Assembly: GCA_964464375.1 (NCBI GenBank)
Contig: CAYXFU010000051.1
Span: 1 to 22,513, forward strand
DNA from: CAIOZA01 sp964464375
Lineage (GTDB): Bacteria; Bacteroidota; Ignavibacteria; Kapaibacteriales; UBA2268
Length of the DNA stretch: 22,513 nt
Reading direction: 5' to 3'
Made by a program: the position numbers and the translations under genes. A model generated the notes under the pieces. The model ran no database searches. It was given only the letters and a program-made list of their open reading frames with translations, and was not told the origin of the DNA. This document shows positions 1 to 8,581 of the stretch, in pieces. Numbering within the stretch: position 1 is the first letter of the stretch; each line of letters opens with the position of its first letter.

Positions 1-83
1 CGGTCTGGATTCTTCACTACGCTCTAAAGGAAATCCAAAACTGACTTTTGAGACTGTCTCCCTTATTCAATAATGATTATCGA

Positions 84-1610
84 TTAGCTAAGATAAATAT
101 CATTCAATTTGGTCTCGATATAATTCAGGAATGGCTGCTCGTTTAGCTCACTTCCTGTTATATTTTTAATTAATTCCTGTGGAGTAAGAAGACTTCCGTA
201 ACGATGAATCTTTTCTCCGAGCCAGTGCCTGATTGTACTGAGATTTCCTTTTGATATCACTTCACCCAAGTTCGGAATTTCTTTGTGCATTGTTTCCCAG
301 ATCATAGCTCCATACATCTTGCCGAGTGTATAAGTCGGGAAATAACCAAATCCGCCGTGCGACCAGTGAATATCCTGAAGAGCTCCCATCGTGTCATTAG
401 GTGGATATATCCCAAGAAATTCTCTCATCTTCACATTCCAGTAGTCCGGTATATCCTTGACTTTCAGTTGAGCATTCATCAACATATTCTCGATTTCAAA
501 TCTTAGAATTATATGCAGATTGTAGGTCAGTTCATCGGCTTCGAGACGTATAAATGAAGGTCTCACAACATTGACAGCTTTGTAGATATCGGTTGGATAG
601 ATGTCGCTGAGCATTCCGGGATAGATTGACTGAAGGATAGGAAGACTCCACACAAAAAACTCACGCGAGCGGGTTATCATATTTTCCCAGAGCAGCGATT
701 GGGATTCGTGCATCCCGAAGGAAGCACCATCGTTAGCAAATGTTCGGTAAAGTGAATAATCGATCCCCTGTTCATAGAGTCCATGCCCAAGCTCGTGAAT
801 GGAAGCATATATGCATGTACGTATATCCTTGTCATTGACTCGGGTAGTGATTCTTACATCTTTCGGGGAGAACGCGACTGTAAACGGATGAACCGATAGA
901 TCCATTCTACCGTAGTACATGTCGAAAGCCATTTTTTCGGCTACAATTTTTACGAATTTGATCTGCCCATCGGAATGGAACTTCTGCTTCAGAAAATCAT
1001 CGGTAACCTTGTCTTTATATATATCTACTTTTTTAAATAAATCAAGTGTTTTCGTTTTGAGATGGTCAAACATAGGCTGAAGCTTCGCCACAGTCATGCC
1101 AGGTTCATACTGATCCAGAAGAGCATCATAGCGGTTGCCGGAGTAACCGAGATATTCTGCTTCCTGAATTTTGAGTTCCAGCAGACGCCCCAAATCTTTT
1201 TCGAAGTGATAGAACCTGCTCTCCTTCCTTGCATGCTTCCATGATTCGATAGCTATGGTCTTAGCATTTGAGAAGTCTTCTATGAATGATTGAGGTAGCT
1301 TAACGTCTCGATTGTATCGCCTCATGAATAATCGGAACATTGAAGTTTCGTTAGGGTCTCCATTTGGGATTCTGGTTGAGATTTTTTCTGCGATGTCGTG
1401 AGCTTCGGTGCTGGTCATGAATTGATGCTGAATGACTTCAAGAGCCGTAATCTGGTGCGATCTGGCTTCGACAGCCCCGGGAGGCATATAAGTTTCCTGA
1501 TCCCAGCTCAGCATTGAACTCGCCGATTCGATGTCCCTGACCTTAGCCATAAGATCTAAGGTTCGCTTTAAAAGAGGGCTTTTTTCTGTATAGGTAAAGT
1601 ATCTTTCCAT
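84..1610 (-). CDS. M32 family metallocarboxypeptidase (carboxypeptidase Taq type)
   Basis: A 508-residue protein of the usual M32 length (about 500). The family removes C-terminal amino acids from peptides with a metal ion, normally in the cytoplasm; no signal peptide is visible here. The metal-site motif HELGH is at residues 272-276, and HESQS at 301-305 supplies the third ligand, Glu302. Other family blocks are present: LSWDQETYMP near 34, HPF at 241, DVRITTR at 251, RLEADELTYNLH from 355, and DIHWSHGGFGYFPTYTLG from 413. Every hallmark residue is in place, so the enzyme should be active. The ATG at 1610 is used because the N-terminal helix before LSWDQET has the usual length; Met21 is a weaker alternative. 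No clear Shine-Dalgarno sequence precedes it. It stands alone, divergent from the gene at 2160. Family assignment is very secure; the substrate is unknown. Confidence 0.96.
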   Translation of the reverse strand: MERYFTYTEKSPLLKRTLDLMAKVRDIESASSMLSWDQETYMPPGAVEARSHQITALEVIQHQFMTSTEAHDIAEKISTRIPNGDPNETSMFRLFMRRYNRDVKLPQSFIEDFSNAKTIAIESWKHARKESRFYHFEKDLGRLLELKIQEAEYLGYSGNRYDALLDQYEPGMTVAKLQPMFDHLKTKTLDLFKKVDIYKDKVTDDFLKQKFHSDGQIKFVKIVAEKMAFDMYYGRMDLSVHPFTVAFSPKDVRITTRVNDKDIRTCIYASIHELGHGLYEQGIDYSLYRTFANDGASFGMHESQSLLWENMITRSREFFVWSLPILQSIYPGMLSDIYPTDIYKAVNVVRPSFIRLEADELTYNLHIILRFEIENMLMNAQLKVKDIPDYWNVKMREFLGIYPPNDTMGALQDIHWSHGGFGYFPTYTLGKMYGAMIWETMHKEIPNLGEVISKGNLSTIRHWLGEKIHRYGSLLTPQELIKNITGSELNEQPFLNYIETKLNDIYLS

Positions 1611-1783
1611 AACGAAACAATCTATATTGAATAAAATTATTTTCGGCAGAAATGTCAGATCATATATTAGAAATACCTTGAGCGCAAGAAATGTTACAGA
1701 CGATGTAAAAGTTTTTTAGTGGTTTTAATTTTCTTAAGGGAAAAAGAGAATATTGATAAAAATGATATTTGTAATGGAATAAA

Positions 1784-1813
1784 ATCAACCATAGGGTTAA
1801 CCCTATGGTTGAT
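1784..1813. repeat. 30-bp perfect palindrome
   Basis: The left arm is atcaaccatagggtt and the right arm is its exact complement, with no loop and the centre between 1798 and 1799. The right-hand end (ggttgat) can instead pair with a third copy, atcaacc at 1821-1827, giving a 9-bp stem (1807-1815 with 1819-1827) around an AAA loop. The two foldings exclude each other. It could be an operator for a dimeric regulator, an RNA switch if transcribed, or a repeat element; the sequence does not decide. Confidence 0.85.
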
Positions 1814-2086
1814 AAAAATTATCAACCTTTCATAACAATTACTTTTTATCTTTTGATTTTAGGTAGGGAATAATCAGTTATTTTCTTGTTTTTTCATCCA
1901 ATTTTAAAATCTGCTTTGAAAAGTCAATAAATTGTATTAAATAGCATATCACAGATGTGCAAATGGGGGGTGACAATCGATACAAAGCGTCGATGTCATT
2001 AAATTTCACTAAGTCGTAAATATCATAAAAATAGCAGGAGTGCGCCTAAAGTCAGTTTTGGTGTACCTTGTTTCATTTTATTTTTG

Positions 2087-2094
2087 TATATTTG
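2087..2094 (+). promoter_or_regulatory. Putative Bacteroidota-type -7 element
   Basis: The octamer tatatttg fits the TAnnTTTG -7 consensus known for the Bacteroidota housekeeping sigma factor and ends 65 nt before the ATG at 2160. No well-spaced TTTG -33 element is seen; the nearest TTG (2068-2070) is only 16 nt upstream. Confidence 0.4.
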
Positions 2095-2159
2095 CTGTCT
2101 CATGCCTCATCTAATTTGATTCCGAATCAAAACATTAAAATATATATAAAGAAATCACT

Positions 2160-4634
2160 ATGCTGAGAAGACAAATAGACATTAAGAAAGTGCTGGCACC
2201 CAGCGACAGCGTAGCAATAGCAGTGATTCTCATCGGATTGCTGATTGCAATTTTCCTCGACGAAATAGCAATCAGACTCATTGGTGTGTGCGTAGCAGTA
2301 CTTGGTTCAGTTGCCCTGATGATGCTAATCTCCCAAAGATTGCGCGACATAGTCGATACCAGATTCACTCCTTCGCAGCCAATACCGCAGTATAAAGTTA
2401 AGATAATCAAGGATGGTGGTGCAAAGCGTCAGGTGTTCGAGGATTACGAAAAACTCTCAGTTGAGGGAGATGGAGCTGGAAGCAACAATGAAGATGACGG
2501 TTCACCACAAAAAACACAGGACGATATAAGAATAATAAGTAAAAAGCCCATATCTAAGTCTCAGAAGCCAAAAGAGTATGAAACAGCTCCCGGCGAAGGC
2601 TTCAAGGTTATAGATAAAAGACCGCGCGGTGAAAATGAACCTCCCGCTGTTCTCAAAACTGAAGTAAAGTTTGTTCCTGTACCTGAAATTATCCCTAAGA
2701 TAGATTTGGATGAGTCCTATGAATTTGAGGATGAATCATCTGGTATCAGAATAATTGGAAAGCTTACAAAAGAATCCGGTGCGCAGGTTGTAAAGCCGTT
2801 TAAACTTGACGCCGAAGAAATTGTTGCGAAAGTAGAAATTCCAATTGTCCAACCAGAACCTGAAGTTAAGCCGGAATACACCAAGGGAACCCTGTTCGGT
2901 GAGGAAATAATACCACCGGGAATTGATAGCGTTGCAATCGAACCTGATGAAGACGAAACGGCTCCAATTCAGAGAAAAGAGTTGGTTATTGAGATTAAAA
3001 AGCCTCTTGAATCTGAAATTGATAAGGAGCTTCCACTTGTTGCTAAACAAGAAGCACAACGGGAATTCGTGCCTAAAGCTGAGGCACCACCTACACAAAA
3101 GGAGAATTTCACTACTAAGAAAATAGATGTGCCTCTCTCGGCAATAATTGAAACTGAGCAGGTACCCGGACAGGAGCCACGCAAGGAGTTTGAGTTTTTC
3201 CTCAATCGTGTTCTTAAGATTATCCGTTCCATAACTAACACTCGCACAGCCGCATTCTTGTTAGTCAATCTGGAGAAGCAGGAATTGATTCTTCAAGCAT
3301 TTGAAACGGATGTTCCCGAAGCAATCACTTCCAAGCATAAGCTTCCCATCAGAAACGATGTTGTGAGCCAGATAGTTACTAATCTTAAACCTGAAATTTT
3401 ATCAGAGATAAATCCTGCTGCAGAAACGGATCTAATACCCTATTATACACGTTCGGTCGGCACGGGATCATTCGTTGGAGTGCCTGTTTTTTATAACAAA
3501 ACTGTAATTGGTATTCTTTGTGCCGATTCGACTTCACCCGATGCTTACGATGCTTTCATCGTCGGATTCCTCGGACAGTTCACCAAGTTGATAGGTACCC
3601 TTGTCAACACTTATACAGAGAAGTACGAACTACAGCAGGCATCCAGAACATTAGCGGCAATAAGTACATTCAGACAGTTTGCCTCAGATCGGGGACAATC
3701 GCTTGACGATATTTATACTTCTATTGTGGAAGCGTCAGGCAAAATCTTTGATTTTACGACTCTCGGAGTCTGCGGCTACAATCAAGAGACAGAAACTTGG
3801 AAAATATCTGCTATTGTTTCCAAAAATGATTCCGACAATCAACTAATCGGGAAAGAAATAAAATTGAAAAACACGTTTGTTGGTGAATGTGTTGCATCGG
3901 GCAAGACAGTGTTTCTTTCTCCTTTCACCGAATCTGGATTTATGTATCATCCAAAAGAAACACGCCACATCGGGGGTTTCTTTACATCGGTTCCCCTCAA
4001 GTCATTAAACAGTACTTATGGAGCATTGTTTGTTGTTGGAAAGAGTCAATCAAATATCACAAGTTATGATCTGAAAATACTCGAAATGCTTGGCGAACAT
4101 GCCGGAACATTTATAGAACATTATGTGTATATGCAAATGCTACAGCACAGTTCAATGGTCGATACTGGTGGAGTTCTCAATCAGGGAGCTTTCTACAAAC
4201 GATTAGAAGAAGAAATGATGCAGTCTCTTGATACCACAACTAATCTGACGATGTGCCTTTTGACAGTTGATCAGTCCGGTTCATTCGATCCGTCTAAGTT
4301 CCCCGATCGTGCGAACAACATCTATACTCATGTTATAAACCTGTTCCAGAGATATATTAAGTCTTACCATCCATTTGGTAAGGTTGCAGACAATACCTAC
4401 GGTATAGTTCTGACGGGCATTACAGCCGGAGAAGCTCATCGCTGGGCTGAAAAAATCCGGGCTGATGTTGCAAAAACACCCATCGAGATTGAGAATAAGA
4501 GATACTATGTTACCGTTAGTATTGGTCTAGCTCAGGCTACAAAGCAGGATTCAATTAAATCCTTGATCAACAATACCCATACAGTTCTCCAGATGTCGAT
4601 GGAGAAAACAAACAAAGTTACAGTATTTGAATAA
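2160..4634 (+). CDS. Membrane-anchored GAF-GAF-degenerate GGDEF signalling protein
   Basis: An 824-residue protein. Two hydrophobic helices (about 17-34 and 36-57) anchor it in the inner membrane. Residues 60-340 are charged, Pro/Glu/Lys-rich and probably disordered, with short repeats such as IRIIxK. Two GAF-like sensor domains follow (about 340-485 and 505-655). The C-terminal 160 residues read as a GGDEF domain: DTGGVLNQGAF (668-678) sits where DxLTGLxNRxxF is expected, and VTVSIGLA (785-792) matches the late conserved strand. The signature itself is ADNTY (743-747) instead of GGDEF, and no RxxD inhibitory site is visible. It should therefore not make cyclic di-GMP, and more likely binds nucleotide or acts as a scaffold. 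No Shine-Dalgarno sequence precedes the ATG. Only 7 nt separate it from the GDP-mannose pyrophosphorylase gene, so the two are likely co-transcribed. Confidence 0.85.
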   Translation: MLRRQIDIKKVLAPSDSVAIAVILIGLLIAIFLDEIAIRLIGVCVAVLGSVALMMLISQRLRDIVDTRFTPSQPIPQYKVKIIKDGGAKRQVFEDYEKLSVEGDGAGSNNEDDGSPQKTQDDIRIISKKPISKSQKPKEYETAPGEGFKVIDKRPRGENEPPAVLKTEVKFVPVPEIIPKIDLDESYEFEDESSGIRIIGKLTKESGAQVVKPFKLDAEEIVAKVEIPIVQPEPEVKPEYTKGTLFGEEIIPPGIDSVAIEPDEDETAPIQRKELVIEIKKPLESEIDKELPLVAKQEAQREFVPKAEAPPTQKENFTTKKIDVPLSAIIETEQVPGQEPRKEFEFFLNRVLKIIRSITNTRTAAFLLVNLEKQELILQAFETDVPEAITSKHKLPIRNDVVSQIVTNLKPEILSEINPAAETDLIPYYTRSVGTGSFVGVPVFYNKTVIGILCADSTSPDAYDAFIVGFLGQFTKLIGTLVNTYTEKYELQQASRTLAAISTFRQFASDRGQSLDDIYTSIVEASGKIFDFTTLGVCGYNQETETWKISAIVSKNDSDNQLIGKEIKLKNTFVGECVASGKTVFLSPFTESGFMYHPKETRHIGGFFTSVPLKSLNSTYGALFVVGKSQSNITSYDLKILEMLGEHAGTFIEHYVYMQMLQHSSMVDTGGVLNQGAFYKRLEEEMMQSLDTTTNLTMCLLTVDQSGSFDPSKFPDRANNIYTHVINLFQRYIKSYHPFGKVADNTYGIVLTGITAGEAHRWAEKIRADVAKTPIEIENKRYYVTVSIGLAQATKQDSIKSLINNTHTVLQMSMEKTNKVTVFE

Positions 4635-4641
4635 GATTAAA

Positions 4642-5769
4642 ATGAAAAGAACAGCAATAATCATGGCAGGCGGTTCAGGCGAGAGATTCTGGCCCCTTAG
4701 CCGCAAAACTAAGCCAAAACAATTATTAAATCTTGAAACAGATAAGACAATGCTGGAGCAGTCGATCGAGAGAATCTCCCCTCTTATAGCACCGCATGAT
4801 ATTTTTATCATCACAAGCGAGGTACTGCTCGATCCGATTAGAAATGCACTTCCTATGTTACCACCGGAAAATGTCTTTGCCGAACCCTACAAGCGAAATA
4901 CCGCGCCTTGCCTGGCTTTAGCCGCTGCATTCATCAAGGCTAAATACTCTAACGAATTTAAACCGGAAGAAATCAGCATTGCAGTATTGACAGCTGATCA
5001 GTCAATCAGACCTGTTGATGGCTTCATTGCAACAGTTGATTCCGCTTTGAACTATGTGGAAAGTCAGAATGCTCTGGGAACAATTGGCATTCCACCCTCC
5101 AGACCTGAAACCGGTTATGGATACATCGAAGTATCTGAAAATTTCGATTCTTCTTCTAAGTCACCCGAAATCAAGCCGGTACTCAAGTTTCATGAAAAGC
5201 CGGAGCTGGAAAAAGCAAAAAGATACGCCGAGAGCGGTTCTTTCCTCTGGAACAGTGGTATGTTCTTCTGGAGATTAGACACATTCTGCGATAATCTTAT
5301 TAAATGTCTTCCTGATGTAGGCAATCAAATTGAGACTATGACAGAAAGCCTGACATCGCAGACAAGTATAATTCACACAACCGCACTCAAGGCTGTAGAT
5401 GCTATTTACTTGGCGTTTCCTGATATATCAATTGATTATGGGTTGATGGAGAAAGCGCCATCTGTTGTTGTTGCGCGTGCCCTTTTCGATTGGGACGACA
5501 TCGGATCGTGGGACTCTCTGGATAGAATCAAACAGTCGGATGAAAATGGCAATATAATCCAGGGACAAAGTGCTCTGCATAATGTGAAGAACACAACAAT
5601 TGTAAATCAATCATCCAATTCAAACATTATAGTTTCTGCAATAGGTTTAGAAGATTTCGTTATCGTTGTAACTGACGATGCAGTGCTGGTTACGCCTAAG
5701 TCACAGGTGCAGGACGTAAAGAAATGCGTTGAGCTAATCCGCTCAAATAATGGCGCTAAATGGTTATAG
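4642..5769 (+). CDS. manC: Mannose-1-phosphate guanylyltransferase (GDP-mannose pyrophosphorylase)
   Basis: A 375-residue cytoplasmic nucleotidyltransferase that joins GTP and mannose-1-phosphate into GDP-mannose, the donor for mannosylated glycans and the precursor of GDP-fucose. Visible blocks: AGGSGERFWPLSR (9-21) followed by PKQ (25-27), the nucleotide-binding loop; EPYKRNTAP (81-89); PETGYGYI (155-162); the sugar-binding FLWNSGMFFW (201-210); SIDYGLMEKA (263-272); and WDDIGSWDSL (284-293). The usual TADH is TADQ (117-120). The length fits the single-domain type without a fused phosphomannose isomerase. The start at 4642 places the catalytic loop at the normal distance; an in-frame TTG at 4627 would overlap the upstream gene and is less likely. 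It is the second gene of an operon with the GAF/GGDEF-like protein, and a terminator follows at 5892. Confidence 0.95.
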   Translation: MKRTAIIMAGGSGERFWPLSRKTKPKQLLNLETDKTMLEQSIERISPLIAPHDIFIITSEVLLDPIRNALPMLPPENVFAEPYKRNTAPCLALAAAFIKAKYSNEFKPEEISIAVLTADQSIRPVDGFIATVDSALNYVESQNALGTIGIPPSRPETGYGYIEVSENFDSSSKSPEIKPVLKFHEKPELEKAKRYAESGSFLWNSGMFFWRLDTFCDNLIKCLPDVGNQIETMTESLTSQTSIIHTTALKAVDAIYLAFPDISIDYGLMEKAPSVVVARALFDWDDIGSWDSLDRIKQSDENGNIIQGQSALHNVKNTTIVNQSSNSNIIVSAIGLEDFVIVVTDDAVLVTPKSQVQDVKKCVELIRSNNGAKWL

Positions 5770-5891
5770 ATAGATTTTAATTGAGAATTATCCATTGAGT
5801 AAACGCAAGGTGGACAATCTTATCCTCGATACAAAACGGCGTTTCAATTCATTTTGAGCAAAAATATAAATGAGTTGTGAATACATATTAG

Positions 5892-5923
5892 AAAACCACC
5901 GTGCAATGAGCGGTGGTTTTTTT
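5892..5923 (+). terminator. Rho-independent terminator
   Basis: A perfect 10-bp stem (aaaaccaccg at 5892-5901 with its complement at 5911-5920), a 9-nt loop, and a run of seven T counting the stem end. It lies between convergent genes. The complementary strand also ends in a T-rich tract, so it may stop transcription from both sides. Confidence 0.9.
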
Positions 5924-5938
5924 AAAATAAGCGAATCT

Positions 5939-6337
5939 TTATTTTTCTTTAATAATTAGTGCAGTTATCCATCCTGCTATACCAAAGATAACTACGGAAC
6001 CAAAGAACCAGCTCACAGCTAATGCACCAGGCATTGCAATCATTCCATAAGTTGCACCGCCCATTCCTGACCCAACTGTGAAGCCAAAACTTAAACCATA
6101 CCAAACTCCGCGAAATGGTGATTTGTTACTGATGAGTTTGTAGTAGATATAGACAAAGCCTACTGACTGGAAGAAAGTTGCAATATACATTATCCACATG
6201 TACTTCATCATATCAGTCCGCCAAATTGCCTCTGATTCTTTATATAGACCTGATAGCAGAACTCCGTGAAAAATCATATTCATCAGCTCCAACGCTATGA
6301 ACACAACAACTACAGCAATAACGTATTTCTTAAGCAT
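5939..6337 (-). CDS. Small four-helix membrane protein, unknown function
   Basis: A 132-residue, strongly hydrophobic protein with four predicted membrane helices (about 4-27, 45-66, 77-99 and 106-129) and a Lys-rich C-terminus. Charged residues are few and placed between helices. HGVLL (24-28), the IWR pair near 39-40 and a Gly-rich third helix resemble conserved positions in uncharacterised bacterial membrane proteins of this size, but I cannot name a family. A good ribosome binding site (AGGAG, 4 nt before the ATG) fixes the start. It lies 109 nt downstream of the lipoprotein gene on the same strand and may share its transcript. No function can be inferred. Confidence 0.8.
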   Translation of the reverse strand: MLKKYVIAVVVVFIALELMNMIFHGVLLSGLYKESEAIWRTDMMKYMWIMYIATFFQSVGFVYIYYKLISNKSPFRGVWYGLSFGFTVGSGMGGATYGMIAMPGALAVSWFFGSVVIFGIAGWITALIIKEK

Positions 6338-6446
6338 AGAACTCCTCTCAATTAGTTAATAATTACAGTTTGGTTAATTATATCGAAAGCAAACTGTCTA
6401 TGTCTCAGTAAGTGATATTTAAAAATGAAAATAGGTTTTCTAATTT

Positions 6447-7040
6447 TTATTCCTTAATCCATTCATAAACATACCAGTAATCAAGATTGTAATAAATACC
6501 ACTAGTCATTGTTACAACAATTTTCATGTGCGAAGGAATGGAGTCTGTCGGTTCGGCTATCTTAAAAGAAATTGATTTTTCGCCATCCCTCATTGAAGCT
6601 GGACTCCAAGCTGTCGGACGTGTGTCATATCGTGTTGGGAACGAAATGCTTATCCCATTCAAGGCGTTACCCTTGGACTGATAAAATAACGAGTACATTT
6701 TACCGGCTTCAATTTTTTCGGGAAATTCTGACCATGTGCAATAAATTGAATCCTTCAATCCACTGGTAGGAGTATCTGTACGAGTTATTTTGTATTCAGA
6801 TCCTGTGTATATATGTTTTGTTCCCTTAGCATCCGGAAAGTTTACTCCAACAGGTAAGTTATCAATATTAACGTAGTCGCCGGAAGCATCGTTTGGAGAA
6901 ACCCACCATATTTCCTTAACCTTCAGCTTCCAGTATTTGGTAAGAGGAGTAGGGTTGGTTGTTTTATCCTCGCAGGCTGAGAGACCCACCAAGAGTATTA
7001 AAGAAAGAATAATGCAGAAATTCTTCTTATATGTTTTCAT
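6447..7040 (-). CDS. Lipoprotein of unknown function
   Basis: A 197-residue protein with a lipoprotein signal peptide: basic start MKTYKKN, hydrophobic core, and lipobox LSAC with the acylated Cys at residue 23. The mature end CEDKTTNPTP is a short polar linker of the kind common on surface lipoproteins in this group. The rest is rich in alternating polar and aromatic residues, suggesting a small beta-sandwich, but no motif is recognised. A GAGGA ribosome binding site precedes the ATG by about 6 nt. It is divergent from the porin gene at 7322 and upstream of the membrane protein at 5939-6337. Export and lipidation are well supported; the role is unknown. Confidence 0.85.
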   Translation of the reverse strand: MKTYKKNFCIILSLILLVGLSACEDKTTNPTPLTKYWKLKVKEIWWVSPNDASGDYVNIDNLPVGVNFPDAKGTKHIYTGSEYKITRTDTPTSGLKDSIYCTWSEFPEKIEAGKMYSLFYQSKGNALNGISISFPTRYDTRPTAWSPASMRDGEKSISFKIAEPTDSIPSHMKIVVTMTSGIYYNLDYWYVYEWIKE

Positions 7041-7246
7041 TATTTCCTCATGGAGTAAAATTTAAGAGGTAAATTTAATGAGATTAACTATAATAAACAA
7101 ATTTGAGTTAATATCTAATTAACGCAATATTCAATTTAGATTAATATTTTTTTATTTACTATTTGGACATATCGTTTTTTTTTACTTATTTGCATTCACT
7201 AAATAATAAATAAATTACATTAAACTTAAAGCAACTGATTTTACTA

Positions 7247-7254
7247 TAAATTTG
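7247..7254 (+). promoter_or_regulatory. Putative Bacteroidota-type -7 element
   Basis: The octamer taaatttg fits TAnnTTTG and ends 67 nt before the chosen ATG at 7322. No clear -33 element is found at the normal spacing. The surrounding 281-bp gap between divergent genes (7041-7321) is very AT-rich and holds nothing else recognisable. Confidence 0.4.
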
Positions 7255-7321
7255 TTATCAAGGGCATACTGTATTGTTTTACAATATATTTTTAACTTTT
7301 TTAACTAATAGGGGTTTTTCT

Positions 7322-8566
7322 ATGAAAAAACTGCTGACAGGCATTCTTTTGGTTGTCGCTATGTGTGGCAATCTTCTATCTGGTGGCTTTCAGATTAACG
7401 ATCAATCAGCACGTTCGGTTGGCATGGGTTTCTCAACCATAGCCAATATATCCGATCCATCATCAATCTTCTACAATCCAGCAGCGATGGTGGACATTCC
7501 ATCAGATCTTGCTATCTCAGTCGGAGCATGCTACATCATGCCGGGTGCAAAGTTCACAGGAATCACTTCTTTGAATCAACAGAACACAACTTCTGTAGAA
7601 TCTTGGAACTTTCTTATTCCCAATGTCTATGTTGCATGGAAAACACCAATAAAAGGTTTATCCTTAGGTGCCGGTGTTTTTGCACCGTTCGGTCTTGGTA
7701 CACGTTGGCCCAGTCAGTGGGTTGGAAGATTCTCAGCTCTTGAGACTTATCTTCAGACATTAGAAATCAACCCCAATGTTGCTTATGGTTTTGATCTTGC
7801 TACAATGCCGGTTTCCATATCAGCCGGTTTCGGTTATATTTTGGGTAATGTAGAAATGAAGCAAGCCTTGTCAACTTTCAACCCTGAGCCAATTCTTAAC
7901 CTTAAAGGTGATGGAACAGGAACTACATATAATTTCGGTTTGCATATCGAATTGATGAAGAATCTTAAACTTGGTGCATCATATCGGCACAATATTGAAA
8001 TTGAATATTCTGGTGATGTTACTTATCAAAACACAACAGGTCTTGAAGCACTTTTTGTACCTACAACAGGTGGTACAAAAATAAAGTTTCCTAACGACCT
8101 GCGAGTTGGAGTTGCTTATGAACTTCTAAATGATTTGTGGATTGAGGCAGGAATGAACTTAGTAGGTTGGTCATCTTATGACACATTAGCGATTACATTT
8201 GATAAAATGCCCGGCAATCCGGCAACTAGCTATACAAAGTCAAGTCCAAGAAATTACAAGAATGCTATGATTTACCGAATCGCCGGTGAATACAAATCAA
8301 CTGAGAACCTCACATTGAGATTGGGATGTTATTATGATCCTCTGGCAGTTGATATTGATAATATTGAACCGGTTCTTCCCGAAGGAAATCGTATCGGTTT
8401 TTCCTTTGGATTCGGATATAATCTGAATAAGAATTTCTCTGTTGACTTCGGTTATCTTGGAATCATGGGTTCTCAATCGGAAGTAAAAGCTAATCCAAAC
8501 GGATTCAATGGTATATACAATACATGGGCAAATGTCCTTTCACTTTCAGTTAATGTTCACCTATAA
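7322..8566 (+). CDS. OmpP1/FadL/TodX-family outer-membrane transporter
   Basis: A 414-residue outer-membrane beta-barrel protein. This family lets hydrophobic molecules such as long-chain fatty acids or aromatic hydrocarbons cross the outer membrane. A signal peptide (about 1-20) is followed by the family's plug-like N-terminus: GGFQIND at 21-27, RSVGMGF at 31-37, and SIFYNPAAMVDIP at 48-60 carrying the conserved NPA. Alternating beta-strand repeats run to a C-terminus ending in NVHL. The ATG at 7322 is chosen because it begins the signal peptide (MKKLLTG) and has an AGGGG tract 7 nt upstream; an in-frame TTG at 7274 would spoil the signal peptide. It is followed after 15 nt by an SGNH-hydrolase lipoprotein, so the pair probably handles a hydrophobic ester or lipid. 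The substrate is unknown. Confidence 0.93.
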   Translation: MKKLLTGILLVVAMCGNLLSGGFQINDQSARSVGMGFSTIANISDPSSIFYNPAAMVDIPSDLAISVGACYIMPGAKFTGITSLNQQNTTSVESWNFLIPNVYVAWKTPIKGLSLGAGVFAPFGLGTRWPSQWVGRFSALETYLQTLEINPNVAYGFDLATMPVSISAGFGYILGNVEMKQALSTFNPEPILNLKGDGTGTTYNFGLHIELMKNLKLGASYRHNIEIEYSGDVTYQNTTGLEALFVPTTGGTKIKFPNDLRVGVAYELLNDLWIEAGMNLVGWSSYDTLAITFDKMPGNPATSYTKSSPRNYKNAMIYRIAGEYKSTENLTLRLGCYYDPLAVDIDNIEPVLPEGNRIGFSFGFGYNLNKNFSVDFGYLGIMGSQSEVKANPNGFNGIYNTWANVLSLSVNVHL

Positions 8567-8581
8567 TCAAGAGAGAATAAA

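Larger units (their letters stand above)
1611..2159. other. 549-bp gap between divergent genes
   Basis: An AT-rich gap between the divergent starts at 1610 (-) and 2160 (+). No convincing coding frame is seen. It holds a 30-bp perfect palindrome with an overlapping second hairpin (1784-1827) and a promoter-like octamer at 2087. A 14-nt stretch at 2048-2061 (aaagtcagttttgg) is repeated in inverted orientation at 35-48, probably debris of a dispersed repeat. Confidence 0.7.

Noticed and set aside
35..2061. A 14-nt inverted repeat (35-48 and 2048-2061) flanking the carboxypeptidase gene, suggesting a transposon-like unit.
   Set aside because: The match stops abruptly at 14 nt, there is no transposase or target duplication, and the enclosed gene is an ordinary metabolic gene; shared repeat debris is simpler.
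2135..2410. A 91-codon minus-strand open frame at the start of the GAF/GGDEF-like gene.
   Set aside because: It is the antisense of the membrane-helix codons of a well-supported gene; its hydrophobicity is a mirror effect.
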